Of a stretch of 64,000 bases of DNA, positions 24,699-33,227 are shown in pieces (the first letter of the stretch is position 1; each line of letters opens with the position of its first letter). Source of the DNA: a virus; IMG/VR virus record IMGVR_UViG_3300028392_000050, positions 1-64,000 of that record. One strand, given 5' to 3'. The translations under genes were made by a program, and so were the position numbers. The notes below the pieces were generated by a model, which made no database searches, was not told the origin of the DNA, and saw only the letters and a program-made list of their open reading frames with translations.

Positions 24699-24995
24699 AT
24701 GGCATTATTTAAAAATAGAAAAACAAATAAGCTAGAAGACCTAAACGGTTCATACGGAGCATACAAGGCCGCAGACGCTAGCCCTGGTCATCGCTTAAAC
24801 CCAAACCTATCAGGCAAAGAGCAGATGAACAATGGTACTCGTGTTCCTGGCCGCCCAAACACTGCGGCTGACAATGGTACTCTTGTTCCTGGAGTAAACC
24901 GCCCAAACACTTCGGCTGATTATAAAGCTAAGCAAGGCACCCTTGCTAGAGTGCAAAGCGCTAAAGTCCCGGGAGTAAAGAAGCCAGGAATGTAA
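24699..24995 (+). CDS. small protein with internal repeat
   Basis: A 98-aa protein containing a duplicated motif, NNGTRVPGRPNTAAD and DNGTLVPGVNRPNTSAD, giving two tandem copies of about 16 residues. Basic and probably disordered. Part of the small-protein run. Confidence 0.6.
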   Translation: MALFKNRKTNKLEDLNGSYGAYKAADASPGHRLNPNLSGKEQMNNGTRVPGRPNTAADNGTLVPGVNRPNTSADYKAKQGTLARVQSAKVPGVKKPGM

Positions 24996-24997
24996 TC

Positions 24998-25186
24998 ATG
25001 GGTCTATTTAGAGACCGCAGGAGTAAAGGTAAAGTAGTAGAAATAGCCGATACACAAAAACCAGCTTCGAGTGATACGCCTGCGCCTCCGTACAGTTCAA
25101 AGCATCCAGTACGTTCTCACAAACAAAATTTAGAAGTATCAAGAAGACCTAGAGAATTAAGAACATCTAACATAAATAAAGAATAA
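24998..25186 (+). CDS. small basic protein
   Basis: A 62-aa basic protein (MGLFRDRRSKGKVVE start; HPVRSHKQNLEVSRR). The MGLF/MALF-R/K start is shared with the preceding gene. Last gene of the small basic cluster. Confidence 0.55.
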   Translation: MGLFRDRRSKGKVVEIADTQKPASSDTPAPPYSSKHPVRSHKQNLEVSRRPRELRTSNINKE

Positions 25187-25223
25187 TATGATAGGCTAAT
25201 CACCTATCTACTAGGAGCACTAC

Positions 25224-25712
25224 ATGGCTAAAGAAGAACAAGAACCGTATTTCCGTTTACTTGTATGTAAGACCTGTCGTACCATTGACGAGCTTCCTCC
25301 TGCCGAGGAAGACCCAGGCGATACCCTTTTAACTATCACAGCAGAACGCCACGGCGAACTGCACTATGGCCGTTTGTGGAACGTTCCAAAGGCTATTTGG
25401 ATGACCCCAGCCCTTAAAGAAGATGTTGTAAAGCAACTATCTGGTGGCGAGGGCGAAGGACTAGGTCTGCCTTTCTACAATACCCGTATGCAGTTTGCGG
25501 AAGACGCTATGTCGTGTTATAGTTTACACCTACGCCCAAAGGGTCAATGCGCTGATTACAAGTCAGACAAAAAGAAACTTTCGGCGGGTACCGAGCAAAT
25601 GCGTAGAGCCGAAAAACTAGACGCATACTCAGGTCCAACTATTTACCTGTGCGATTTCTGCCCAGTTAAATCGTTTAATATGGTTAAACATCACGACAAG
25701 ACTATTAAGTAA
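25224..25712 (+). CDS. hypothetical metal-binding protein
   Basis: A 162-aa protein with CKTC near the N-terminus and a later C-x2-C (LCDFCPVKSF), suggesting a split zinc site. Good AGGAG ribosome site and its own AT-rich upstream region. No named family recognised. Confidence 0.65.
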   Translation: MAKEEQEPYFRLLVCKTCRTIDELPPAEEDPGDTLLTITAERHGELHYGRLWNVPKAIWMTPALKEDVVKQLSGGEGEGLGLPFYNTRMQFAEDAMSCYSLHLRPKGQCADYKSDKKKLSAGTEQMRRAEKLDAYSGPTIYLCDFCPVKSFNMVKHHDKTIK

Positions 25713-25723
25713 AGGAATAACAG

Positions 25724-26020
25724 ATGGCACTCGGAGAACAAAACGAAACCACTACACCAGAGGACGAGAAGACCCCTAGATTTGAGACTGGGTTTATTGT
25801 CTTAAAAGGCGAAAGCGGAGCTTGGCACGTACTGACAGACCTATCAGCCAAGATTGACATTGACCGTGAAGTCAGCGTTAATGAGGTAAGAGCCGCTACT
25901 ACCGAAATTACCTATTCAATTGGTCAGCAGCAGCTAGCCGCCTTGGTAATTTCAGCCCTTTCACCACAACCTTCGGATATCAACCTAGAAGGCCAAACTG
26001 AGGGTACAATAAAAGAGTAA
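25724..26020 (+). CDS. hypothetical protein
   Basis: A 98-aa acidic protein with a beta-rich centre (FETGFIVLKGESGAWHVL) and a helical REVSVNEVRAATTEI. Probably co-transcribed with 25224-25712. Confidence 0.6.
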   Translation: MALGEQNETTTPEDEKTPRFETGFIVLKGESGAWHVLTDLSAKIDIDREVSVNEVRAATTEITYSIGQQQLAALVISALSPQPSDINLEGQTEGTIKE

Positions 26021-26042
26021 ACCCCTTGGTTAGGAGCCCATC

Positions 26043-26252
26043 ATGTTCGCAGAAATGTCCTGTAAGTGCGGTTCAACCCTGCAACTTGATGGGCTCAATG
26101 ACACCTTCACTGAGTTTACAACTATTAGATTTCTAGAGGCCCATGTTGGCTGTGGATTTGTAACCCCAGTTAAAAAAGATGAGCCAGATAAGACCACTAA
26201 ACGAGATGTTGATTTTAAGCGCATCGTGTTTAAGGATGACGACGAGGATTAA
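26043..26252 (+). CDS. small zinc-binding-like protein
   Basis: A 69-aa protein with CKCG near the start and a later AHVGCGF, a possible zinc ribbon, and an acidic tail (DDDED). Its stop abuts the nucleotidyltransferase start. Confidence 0.55.
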   Translation: MFAEMSCKCGSTLQLDGLNDTFTEFTTIRFLEAHVGCGFVTPVKKDEPDKTTKRDVDFKRIVFKDDDED

Positions 26253-27146
26253 ATGTTAGAACCAGCAGAGACATCATACTTTAGTAAGCCTTCTGTTGGA
26301 CTAGACCCACGGTTATTCAGAGATGGAAACCTACAAGGTTCGGTTCGTTCAGCTATTCTGCAATTACTATTTAATCATTTAAACGGCCTTTACACAGGAG
26401 CAGAGTCCTGGTCCCACGTTTGGCTAGCCGGATCGGGTGTTTCGTATCAGTGGGCCGCACACCGCGACCCAGGCGATTTAGATTGCTTAATCGGAATTGA
26501 TTACCCTAAATTTAGGCAATCAAATCTTAGATTTATGGGGTTAAGCGACCAAGAAATAGCCTCAATGCTTAACGAAGAGTTCCGCGAGAAGCTGCACCCT
26601 ATTACTGATAGGTTCCTCGGCTCGTTTGAACTAACCTTTTATGTAAATGTTCGTAGCAACATTGTAGATATTAAACCTTACGCCGCCTATTCAGTTACCG
26701 ATGATAACTGGACTGTTACCCCAAGTATGGAAACCGTTGAGGCTAACCCAGCTTGGCTAAATGCTATTGAGAACGACAGACTAATGGCAATTGATATATT
26801 GTCAAAATACGTATCCGCTAAGAACAAGTACGAGCAGGCTAGCAACGAAGCAGTTAAAGCAAACGCCCGTTCAGAAATGCGTATGGCTATGTCACAGGGT
26901 ATAGCATTATATGAGAGCGTACATTCAGAGCGCTCAAACGCCTTTAGCCCATCAGGTGAAGGTTATTCAGATTTTGCTAACTACCGTTGGCAAGCAGGTA
27001 AGCAATCAGGAGTTATCCAGTCCCTTCGTAGTCTAAAAGAAGAGATGGACGCCGAAGACGAAGCACTAAATAAATCAAAATACGGAGTAGATTTGCCAGA
27101 CGCGAATACCCTAATTCGCCGCGCTGCAACTCGTCACCAATACTAG
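26253..27146 (+). CDS. nucleotidyltransferase-fold protein
   Basis: A 297-aa protein with a polymerase-beta-like nucleotidyltransferase signature: LAGSGVSYQWAAHRDPGDLD (GS ... D-x-D) near residues 54-73, and a third acidic position in SNIVDIKPY. A helical C-terminal half follows. Such genes are common in actinophages; the acceptor (tRNA, protein or nucleotide) is unknown. Confidence 0.65.
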   Translation: MLEPAETSYFSKPSVGLDPRLFRDGNLQGSVRSAILQLLFNHLNGLYTGAESWSHVWLAGSGVSYQWAAHRDPGDLDCLIGIDYPKFRQSNLRFMGLSDQEIASMLNEEFREKLHPITDRFLGSFELTFYVNVRSNIVDIKPYAAYSVTDDNWTVTPSMETVEANPAWLNAIENDRLMAIDILSKYVSAKNKYEQASNEAVKANARSEMRMAMSQGIALYESVHSERSNAFSPSGEGYSDFANYRWQAGKQSGVIQSLRSLKEEMDAEDEALNKSKYGVDLPDANTLIRRAATRHQY

Positions 27147-27158
27147 AAAGACTTAATC

Positions 27159-27614
27159 GTGGCAATTGTAATGTTCCTTGACGGAGTATTGCGTTCTGAT
27201 ACTAAGACGCCAATATATGAGGGTGTTTCCCTATATAAAGCCCTAAATGTTAATGGGCTAGTTACCCTTGCCTGCGAAGACCAGGAAGAAGCCCAGCGTT
27301 GGTGCAAAGAGCACAAACTAAATGACGTTGATGGGTTTATTTCTAATAAAAGCGTTGGCGAATACCCAGATAAAGACTTCCTCAAAATACAGCACCAGCA
27401 GGCTTCAGGGCCCTTGCACATGGTTGTCACAGCAGATATGGATTTGGCTGTTAAATGCCTTGAGCACGGCATTAAAACCCTTTTATGGCTACATCCTGTC
27501 TATTTAAATGCTAAATTCAGACCAGACGGCAGAGATGGGCGCAAGAGTTGGGATGCTGTAGTTAGTGAACTAGACAGACAAGTACAACTTAAGTTAGAGG
27601 ATGACCGTCTATGA
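27159..27614 (+). CDS. possible HAD-like protein
   Basis: A 151-aa protein with a GTG start. The N-terminus MFLDGVLRSD resembles a degraded HAD motif I, and VVTADMDLAVKCLEHGIKT a later HAD-like segment. The canonical DxDx(T/V) is incomplete, so catalysis is doubtful. Overlaps the next gene by 4 bp. Confidence 0.5.
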   Translation: MAIVMFLDGVLRSDTKTPIYEGVSLYKALNVNGLVTLACEDQEEAQRWCKEHKLNDVDGFISNKSVGEYPDKDFLKIQHQQASGPLHMVVTADMDLAVKCLEHGIKTLLWLHPVYLNAKFRPDGRDGRKSWDAVVSELDRQVQLKLEDDRL

Positions 27615-29053
27615 GAATAGTATATTTGGGTGGCGAAGTACCTAGTAATAGGACTATCCTAGACCACGGCGGAGCTAAGCGAGTTGGCGTTAGTTACTGG
27701 GGCATTGTAAAGCGTGGATTGCCAAAGACTAAAGAGTATTTGCTAGAAAACTACTTTAAAGATGATGTTGAGATATATGTACATCCAGGCATCCCAGCTG
27801 TAGCAGAGCTAACTGAGCAGGAGTTATTTGATTTTTGCGCCGATTATGAAGAGTTTATTCATAATAACCTAAAAAGAATTACCCTTTTTACAGAGGTAGT
27901 CCATCCATCGCTTCCAGATGACTTTATAGCCCAGCAGAGGGCCTCTGCGTGGCACGAAATAGATGAGGCCAAGTTTGGTGTCATCTACCGGTCAGGGAAC
28001 CTTGAGAGCCTTGCTACAAGGTATTTAAATATATTTATACACGGAGATATTGCCGAACCACTATTACCTATGCTTCGTAAGTTTACCTCGCAGCACGGGA
28101 CCAGCTTCCACTTGCTTAACTCTATCAAGCCTGATATGTTCCGTAATTCACCGTTTGAGACAACCAGCACTTTGGCGTGGCTATCTCCTATGATGAGGGG
28201 CGAAACTATTGTCTGGTATGGTAACCAACTACACCGTTACCCAAAGCGTATGAAAGAGCAGGCTAGGTCTAGATACAAGGCTGCCTACGAAGCCGCTAAC
28301 CTAAACTTTGATAAGATACTGGCAGATGACGCTGTGGAAATATCTAAATTAGCAATTTGGTCATACAATCAATTAGAAGAATGGGCACTAAAAACAGGTG
28401 CAGGGCTAGTAACTAGCGCCAGTGCTTCGTCACCCGGTGATTTATCGGAAACACCCTCCTCTGATGTTACTGGTGGGGGGTCTGAACAAGGGAAACTTGT
28501 GACAAGAAATCCCGCTGAAATTCGTACTTTACCTGTGCTTGGTGTTGAAGTTTCACGAGTAATTGAGCAAGACGAAACTGGGCGCGATATCATTAAAGAA
28601 GTGCCTGTGCTTCGCTCTAACAGCACTAGCCTACGTCAGTGTAATACCTGTTTCGTTAAAGACAATTGCCCAGCGTTTAAGGTTGATAACCCTTGTGCGT
28701 TTAACCTACCAGTTGAGGTAAAGACCAAGGAACAACTTAAGGGCTTAATTAACTCACTCCTGGAAATACAAGGGCAACGAGTGGCATTTGCTAAATTTGC
28801 CGAGGATTTAAATGGCGGATATCCTGACCCAAACACAGGTTTAGAGATGGATAGGTTCTTTAAAATGCTTAAAACAATTAAAGAATTAGACGAGTCAAAA
28901 GAGGTTATGCGGGTCACGATGGAACGCGGAAGCTCGGCTGGAGTGCTGTCTAGTTTATTCGGTGAGAGGGCTCAAAAACTAACCGAATTACCTAATAATG
29001 GGCTTAATGAAGAACAGACAAACGAAGTAATTAAGAAAATTACAGACGTTTAG
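27611..29053 (+). CDS. hypothetical alpha/beta protein with four-cysteine motif
   Basis: A 480-aa protein. Residues 1-270 have an alternating alpha/beta pattern (MRIVYLGGEVPSNRTILDHG; DVEIYVHPG; FGVIYRSGN) compatible with a barrel. A low-complexity Ser/Gly linker follows, then a cysteine cluster C-x2-C-x5-C-x8-C (CNTCFVKDNC then CAF) that could hold a metal or Fe-S cluster, and a C-terminal helical region. Coupled to the HAD-like and nucleotidyltransferase genes, suggesting one modification pathway. No family identified. Confidence 0.55.
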   Translation: MRIVYLGGEVPSNRTILDHGGAKRVGVSYWGIVKRGLPKTKEYLLENYFKDDVEIYVHPGIPAVAELTEQELFDFCADYEEFIHNNLKRITLFTEVVHPSLPDDFIAQQRASAWHEIDEAKFGVIYRSGNLESLATRYLNIFIHGDIAEPLLPMLRKFTSQHGTSFHLLNSIKPDMFRNSPFETTSTLAWLSPMMRGETIVWYGNQLHRYPKRMKEQARSRYKAAYEAANLNFDKILADDAVEISKLAIWSYNQLEEWALKTGAGLVTSASASSPGDLSETPSSDVTGGGSEQGKLVTRNPAEIRTLPVLGVEVSRVIEQDETGRDIIKEVPVLRSNSTSLRQCNTCFVKDNCPAFKVDNPCAFNLPVEVKTKEQLKGLINSLLEIQGQRVAFAKFAEDLNGGYPDPNTGLEMDRFFKMLKTIKELDESKEVMRVTMERGSSAGVLSSLFGERAQKLTELPNNGLNEEQTNEVIKKITDV

Positions 29054-29204
29054 GCTAGTTACTAGCCCACCCTATTTTGGCTGATTTAGGCATAGTCTGA
29101 AATCTGCTCAAAATAACACACCCAATCTCAAATTTCTACTCAATCCCGATGAGAGATAATCTATACTAGAACATCTAACCCCCCATAAAAGAATAGGAAA
29201 TGCT
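29053..29204 (+). promoter_or_regulatory. intergenic region before NrdJ
   Basis: A small hairpin GGCTAG-TTA-CTAGCC at 29053-29067 overlaps the previous stop. A TATACT -10 box lies near 29161-29166 and a run of C follows. The region is too short for a cobalamin riboswitch and none was recognised. Confidence 0.45.
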
Positions 29205-31238
29205 ATGCCATTATCATTTAAATTAACATCCGACTTTGTAGAAAGTTACAAGACCAAACCAGTTCCTTGGGGGTTTAAAGATGTCGCTGGTAACTCTGTC
29301 GGAGAGATTACCTTTCTAAGAACTTACTCCCGCCTAAAGGCTGACGGAACTAAGGAAACTTGGCTAGATGTATGTGAGCGTGTTATTAACGGTATGTACT
29401 CACTACAGAAAGACCACTGTAAGACTAACCGACTACCTTGGAACGACGCTAAGGCACAGGCTTCTGCTAAGGAAGCATTTGACCGCTTGTTTAACCTGAA
29501 GTGGACTCCGCCTGGCCGAGGCCTGTGGGTAATGGGTACCCCGTTGGTAAATGAGCAAAAGAATAGCGCGGCTTTACAGAATTGCGCATTTGTTTCTACT
29601 AATGAAATGTCTAAAAACAATCCTGCTAAGCCATTTGCGTTCCTTATGGAAGCCTCGATGCTGGGTGTAGGTGTAGGTTTTGACGACAAGGGCGCTGATA
29701 AAGGTTTTGATATTTATGAGCCAAAAGGCGAACAAGTGTACGAAATCCCTGACACACGCGAAGGATGGATGGAAAGTACATCTATGCTAATAAATGCTTA
29801 TTTAAAGCCAGACCAGACAAACTGGGTATTTAATTACGATAATATCCGTCCATATGGCGCACCTATCTCTACCTTCGGAGGAACTGCGGCGGGCCCTGCG
29901 CCACTTGTGAAGCTCCACGAACAAATTAAAAAACTCTTTAATGGCAGGGCTGGAAATAAGGTAACCCGAATTGATATTGCCGATATAGGAAATATGATTG
30001 GTGTCTGCGTCGTTTCCGGAAACGTACGCCGTTCTGCTGAGCTGTTGCTTGGGCGTATTGATGACGATAACTTCTTAAATCTCAAGAACGCTGAGCGTTT
30101 CCCTGAGCGTAACTCTTACGACCCAGAAAATCCAGGTTGGGCTTGGATGTCTAATAACTCTGTAGAAACCTCTGTGGGTACTGACCTCTCACCTATCGTG
30201 GATGGTATTGCTCTCAACGGTGAGCCTGGAGTTATCTGGATGGACGTAACTCGTAAGTATGGACGTTTGGCTGACCAACCTAACAATAAAGACTGGCGTG
30301 CTGCGGGATATAACCCTTGTGCTGAACAATCTCTAGAAAGTTTTGAGTGCTGTACTCTTGTAGAAACCTACCTGAACAGACACGATAGCCTAGAGGACTA
30401 CAAGCGTACTCTTAAGTTTGCTTATCTCTACGCCAAAACCGTTACTCTACTTCCTACTCACTGGGAAGAAACAAATGCCATAATGCAAAGAAACAGACGC
30501 ATTGGTACTTCTATGTCTGGTGTTGCTAATTTTGCGGATCTAAATGGGCTTCCAGAGCTACGTGAGTGGATGGACAAGGGCTACAACACTATCGTTAATT
30601 ACGATAAAGCATATTCCGAGTGGCTTGGAATACGAGAAAGTATTAAAACCACTACTGTAAAGCCTTCTGGTACTGTATCTATTCTCTCTGGCGAAAGCCC
30701 TGGCGTTCACTGGACACCAGGTGGAGAGTACTTCTTGCGTGCCATCCGCTTTGGTAATGATGACCCTATGCTCTCTCTCTTTAAAATGGCTAATTACCGA
30801 GTAGAACCTGCTAGCGAAAACCCTACCAAAACCTCTGTGGTGTTCTTCCCTATCAAATCTCTCGCCAAGCGCTCCGAGAAAGATGTTTCTATCTTTGAGA
30901 AAGTATCTCTCGCTGCGACTGCTCAACGCTACTGGTCAGACAACTCTGTATCTGTAACTATCTCTTTTGATGTTGAGAAAGAAATTAAAGATGTAGGTAC
31001 TGTACTACATATGTACGACGGCCAACTCAAGACAATCTCTTTCTTGCCTATGGGTAACCACGTCTATCCACAAATGCCTTACTCTCAAATCTCTCAAGAA
31101 GAATACGAACAGTACGCTATGGAACTCTTCCCTATTGACTTTAAGGGTATCTATGAGGGTCTGGCTATTGACGCTATCGGTGAGGCTTACTGTACTACTG
31201 ACGCTTGTGAAATCAAACTCATCAAGGACAACCAGTAA
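29205..31238 (+). CDS. nrdJ: class II (B12-dependent) ribonucleoside-triphosphate reductase
   Basis: Adenosylcobalamin-dependent ribonucleotide reductase that makes deoxynucleotides without oxygen. The reductase barrel shows ALQNCAFVST (first redox Cys), NVRRSAELLLG, and NPCAEQSLESFECC with the radical Cys and active-site Glu. The C-terminus ends CTTDAC, a CX4C redox pair as in the monomeric Lactobacillus-type enzyme. At 677 aa it is slightly shorter than that enzyme. In the second half the codon choice shifts to TCT/CTC-rich words. Confidence 0.92.
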   Translation: MPLSFKLTSDFVESYKTKPVPWGFKDVAGNSVGEITFLRTYSRLKADGTKETWLDVCERVINGMYSLQKDHCKTNRLPWNDAKAQASAKEAFDRLFNLKWTPPGRGLWVMGTPLVNEQKNSAALQNCAFVSTNEMSKNNPAKPFAFLMEASMLGVGVGFDDKGADKGFDIYEPKGEQVYEIPDTREGWMESTSMLINAYLKPDQTNWVFNYDNIRPYGAPISTFGGTAAGPAPLVKLHEQIKKLFNGRAGNKVTRIDIADIGNMIGVCVVSGNVRRSAELLLGRIDDDNFLNLKNAERFPERNSYDPENPGWAWMSNNSVETSVGTDLSPIVDGIALNGEPGVIWMDVTRKYGRLADQPNNKDWRAAGYNPCAEQSLESFECCTLVETYLNRHDSLEDYKRTLKFAYLYAKTVTLLPTHWEETNAIMQRNRRIGTSMSGVANFADLNGLPELREWMDKGYNTIVNYDKAYSEWLGIRESIKTTTVKPSGTVSILSGESPGVHWTPGGEYFLRAIRFGNDDPMLSLFKMANYRVEPASENPTKTSVVFFPIKSLAKRSEKDVSIFEKVSLAATAQRYWSDNSVSVTISFDVEKEIKDVGTVLHMYDGQLKTISFLPMGNHVYPQMPYSQISQEEYEQYAMELFPIDFKGIYEGLAIDAIGEAYCTTDACEIKLIKDNQ

Positions 31239-31239
31239 A

Positions 31240-31260
31240 TCTCTCTCTCTCTCTCTCTCT
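31240..31260 (+). repeat. (TC)n dinucleotide tract
   Basis: Ten TC/CT units immediately after the nrdJ stop. CTCTCT words are also frequent in the adjoining 3' half of nrdJ and in minus-strand leaders to 46 kb. Confidence 0.9.
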
Positions 31261-31261
31261 A

Positions 31262-31310
31262 AATAGCATTAAAGCCAATAGTTAAATACGACTATGGGCT
31301 TTTTGCTATT
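31262..31310 (+). terminator. nrdJ terminator
   Basis: AATAGCATTAAAGCC pairs with GGCTTTTTGCTATT, with an inner ATAGT/ACTAT extension, giving a long nearly perfect stem. Confidence 0.8.
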
Positions 31311-31379
31311 TTATCTCTCTCACAATTTATCTCTCCCGCAGCGTACCTGAGCTAAGGTCCAGGGGCTTTGGGAAATAAA

Positions 31380-31403
31380 AAAGCCCCTATTGCTAGGGGC
31401 TTT
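31380..31403 (-). terminator. terminator of the minus-strand block
   Basis: AAAGCCCCTA and TAGGGGCTTT form a 10-bp stem with a TTGC loop; the A run at 31374-31381 becomes a U run on the minus strand, downstream of the prepilin peptidase. Confidence 0.88.
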
Positions 31404-31420
31404 AATATTTAAATCGCTGT

Positions 31421-31897
31421 TTAATAGTGAAACGCTATTGCCAATGCGAAACCGAAGGTTAATAGCGTCAATGGAGAAAGCCTTATCACTGTCGCACGAG
31501 AGAACTTTATAGTAAAAATTGCTACAAAGACAGACAGCACTGCCAGAATTGGCAAGAACGATAGGGCTACTCCCCAAGAGAACCAGCCGAGTATCATCAT
31601 TAAAGTTGATAGCAATTTAATATCGCCCATACCTAATAGGTCATACTTCACATTTAAGAATAAGCCTAATACAGTAACTCCGATAAAGAATAGAACAGAG
31701 ATACCAAACCTAGCCCACTCACCCTGCCATATGGCTAGGGTCAGCCAACTCAATAAAGTCAGAGCCATTAGGGGCAGAACTATTTTATTAGGAACTCTGC
31801 CGTCTTTCACATCTGATAGCAGGATAGGGATTACAGCACCACCTACATACGCTAGTGGTAATAGGGTTATTAGTAATTGTATTTCGTGTATAGTCAT
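31421..31897 (-). CDS. type IV prepilin leader peptidase-like (A24, GxGD)
   Basis: A 158-aa polytopic membrane aspartyl protease of the A24/CpaA-PilD group. Catalytic aspartates are expected in LLSDVKDGRVPNKIV (residues about 27-41) and in the GMGDIKL signature near residue 93. Six or so hydrophobic segments fill the protein. The N-terminal methyltransferase domain of PilD is absent, as in TadV/CpaA. It would cleave type IV or Tad prepilins or pseudopilins. A phage copy is unusual; no pilin gene was seen nearby. Confidence 0.8.
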   Translation of the reverse strand: MTIHEIQLLITLLPLAYVGGAVIPILLSDVKDGRVPNKIVLPLMALTLLSWLTLAIWQGEWARFGISVLFFIGVTVLGLFLNVKYDLLGMGDIKLLSTLMMILGWFSWGVALSFLPILAVLSVFVAIFTIKFSRATVIRLSPLTLLTFGFALAIAFHY

Positions 31898-31924
31898 TTG
31901 ATTTCCTTATTTATCATCTGGGGT

Positions 31925-32131
31925 TTAGTTACCCTCGTAGTAATCTTTGTGTTCATACTTGCTCTGTGGGTCAAAGATACCACCCTCGCCATTACACTCT
32001 GGGCAGGATACTTCATCAACAGCACCCTCTCCCTCGCAAGCCTCACACTCGTTCCAGCATACAGGGCAACTCTCATCACAGCCACTCTCACTTGTGTAAG
32101 GGCTTTCTAGCCAGCCGTCATAGTCAAACAT
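31925..32131 (-). CDS. DnaJ-type zinc-finger small protein
   Basis: A 68-aa acidic protein with CPVCWNECEACEGEG ... CPECNGEG, that is CxxCxGxG-like repeats as in the DnaJ zinc finger. Probably binds zinc. Start overlaps the upstream stop (TAATG) in a chain of minus-strand genes. Confidence 0.65.
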   Translation of the reverse strand: MFDYDGWLESPYTSESGCDESCPVCWNECEACEGEGAVDEVSCPECNGEGGIFDPQSKYEHKDYYEGN

Positions 32132-32271
32132 TAGTTATCTCCTTTATCAAAGTCTAGTAGCACCTCGTAGCACTCTTGGCACTCAACAGCAACATTAGTA
32201 TCGGCATAGGATACAACTTCTATATCGTGTCCTATGTGTCGGCTTAGGTCTTTGTAATCGGTAGCACTCAT
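32131..32271 (-). CDS. small acidic protein
   Basis: A 46-aa protein (MSATDYKDLSRHIGHDIEVV start) with a CQEC pair. Ends GDN-stop with the ribosome site AGGAGATAAC for the next gene built into its last codons (TAATG overlap). Confidence 0.55.
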   Translation of the reverse strand: MSATDYKDLSRHIGHDIEVVSYADTNVAVECQECYEVLLDFDKGDN

Positions 32272-32451
32272 TTATTCCTCTCCCTCAATTTCTATAACCT
32301 CTGTGTTAGCACTTAGTAAAGTAACTGCGTCTATCTCTACTCCGTCTTGCCACCATCTCTTTTGAGAGAGGTCTAGCAGGTTGCCCCAGTCCTCTCCCTC
32401 TTTAGTATCTATCTCCCAGATTTGGCGTACCTCTACTGTGTATTTAGGCAT
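32272..32451 (-). CDS. small acidic protein
   Basis: A 59-aa protein (MPKYTVEVRQIWEIDTKEG start), acidic, beta-rich at its N-terminus. Its start overlaps the stop of the gene at 32451-32615. No family recognised. Confidence 0.6.
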   Translation of the reverse strand: MPKYTVEVRQIWEIDTKEGEDWGNLLDLSQKRWWQDGVEIDAVTLLSANTEVIEIEGEE

Positions 32452-32615
32452 TAGTTACTCTCCTTTAATTTCTTTAGCATAACTTCGTAGGCATTGTAAG
32501 CACCTTCGGCATAAGCATAATCATAATCTAGGTTATGTTTATCGGCTACTTTCATATCCTTTTTAAACTCTCGCATAGCCTTTTTAATAAACTTGGTTAG
32601 TTCTTTAATTTCCAT
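32451..32615 (-). CDS. small helical protein
   Basis: A 54-aa lysine-rich helical protein (MEIKELTKFIKKAMREF start, ending KLKESN). Coupled on both sides through TAATG. No family recognised. Confidence 0.55.
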   Translation of the reverse strand: MEIKELTKFIKKAMREFKKDMKVADKHNLDYDYAYAEGAYNAYEVMLKKLKESN

Positions 32616-32857
32616 TAGTTTCGCCAGTCCTCTCCGATAACTCTCATCAAAGCATTAGGGCTAACTTTTAGAACAGAACATAGGGCAGACATAGTTCCAC
32701 TCGGTATCTCTCGCTGTAAATGAAAGTACCTAGACAGACTAGATTTCTGGAAACCTGTTGCTATTGCGAACTGGTTGAGTGATTTGTAGCCGAGTTTCTT
32801 GTATCTGGCTACGAACCATACCCAAGCGATTTCCTTTTGCTTATTAGTTTTTAACAT
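32615..32857 (-). CDS. Cro/CI-type helix-turn-helix regulator
   Basis: An 80-aa DNA-binding protein. The HTH lies at about residues 22-50 (LGYKSLNQFAIATGFQKSSL), followed by VLKVSPNALMRVIG. It shares the RYK(K/S)LGYKSL-F ... P-(A/E)L frame with the protein at 37686-38024, so the two are probably paralogs. Candidate regulator of the minus-strand genes. Confidence 0.7.
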   Translation of the reverse strand: MLKTNKQKEIAWVWFVARYKKLGYKSLNQFAIATGFQKSSLSRYFHLQREIPSGTMSALCSVLKVSPNALMRVIGEDWRN

Positions 32858-33227
32858 TTGTTTCCTCTACTTCCTGATTTAAATATTCGCTAAACTGTTT
32901 AACGAAATCTTCCTGTGTGTAATGCGTATTTTCATATTGTACCTCGCCTGTATCGGCATTAACAACGATAGGTGGGTTGTCCTCTGTGTAATCCACAGAA
33001 CTAGCAGAGCCAATACCAAAGCCAGTAGAGCCTTTGTAATTACCCTCTACTATTGCGAACTCATAGAACGCCTGTGCCGTTAGGTAGGTGAAATCACCTA
33101 CTCGTTCTGTCTTGTTTAGCAGGTTGGCTACGGCAACAGCGTTATCTGTGCCTGACCAATGACCATATATCCTAATTATGCTGTCGTCAATTTCGCTAAC
33201 GAGGTAGATAGAACTCCTATCGCCCAT
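32844..33227 (-). CDS. hypothetical protein
   Basis: A 127-aa acidic protein beginning MGDRSSIYLVSEID with IRIYGHWSGTDN, a pattern seen in small phage proteins of unknown role. Overlaps the HTH gene by 14 bp. Confidence 0.65.
   Translation of the reverse strand: MGDRSSIYLVSEIDDSIIRIYGHWSGTDNAVAVANLLNKTERVGDFTYLTAQAFYEFAIVEGNYKGSTGFGIGSASSVDYTEDNPPIVVNADTGEVQYENTHYTQEDFVKQFSEYLNQEVEETNVKN

Noticed and set aside
27611-29053. Queuosine-type tRNA/DNA transglycosylase
   Set aside because: The alpha/beta layout and cysteine cluster were suggestive, but no catalytic or zinc motif of that family could be identified.
29053-29204. Cobalamin riboswitch before nrdJ
   Set aside because: Only about 150 bases with no recognisable B12-box or expected multi-helix core.
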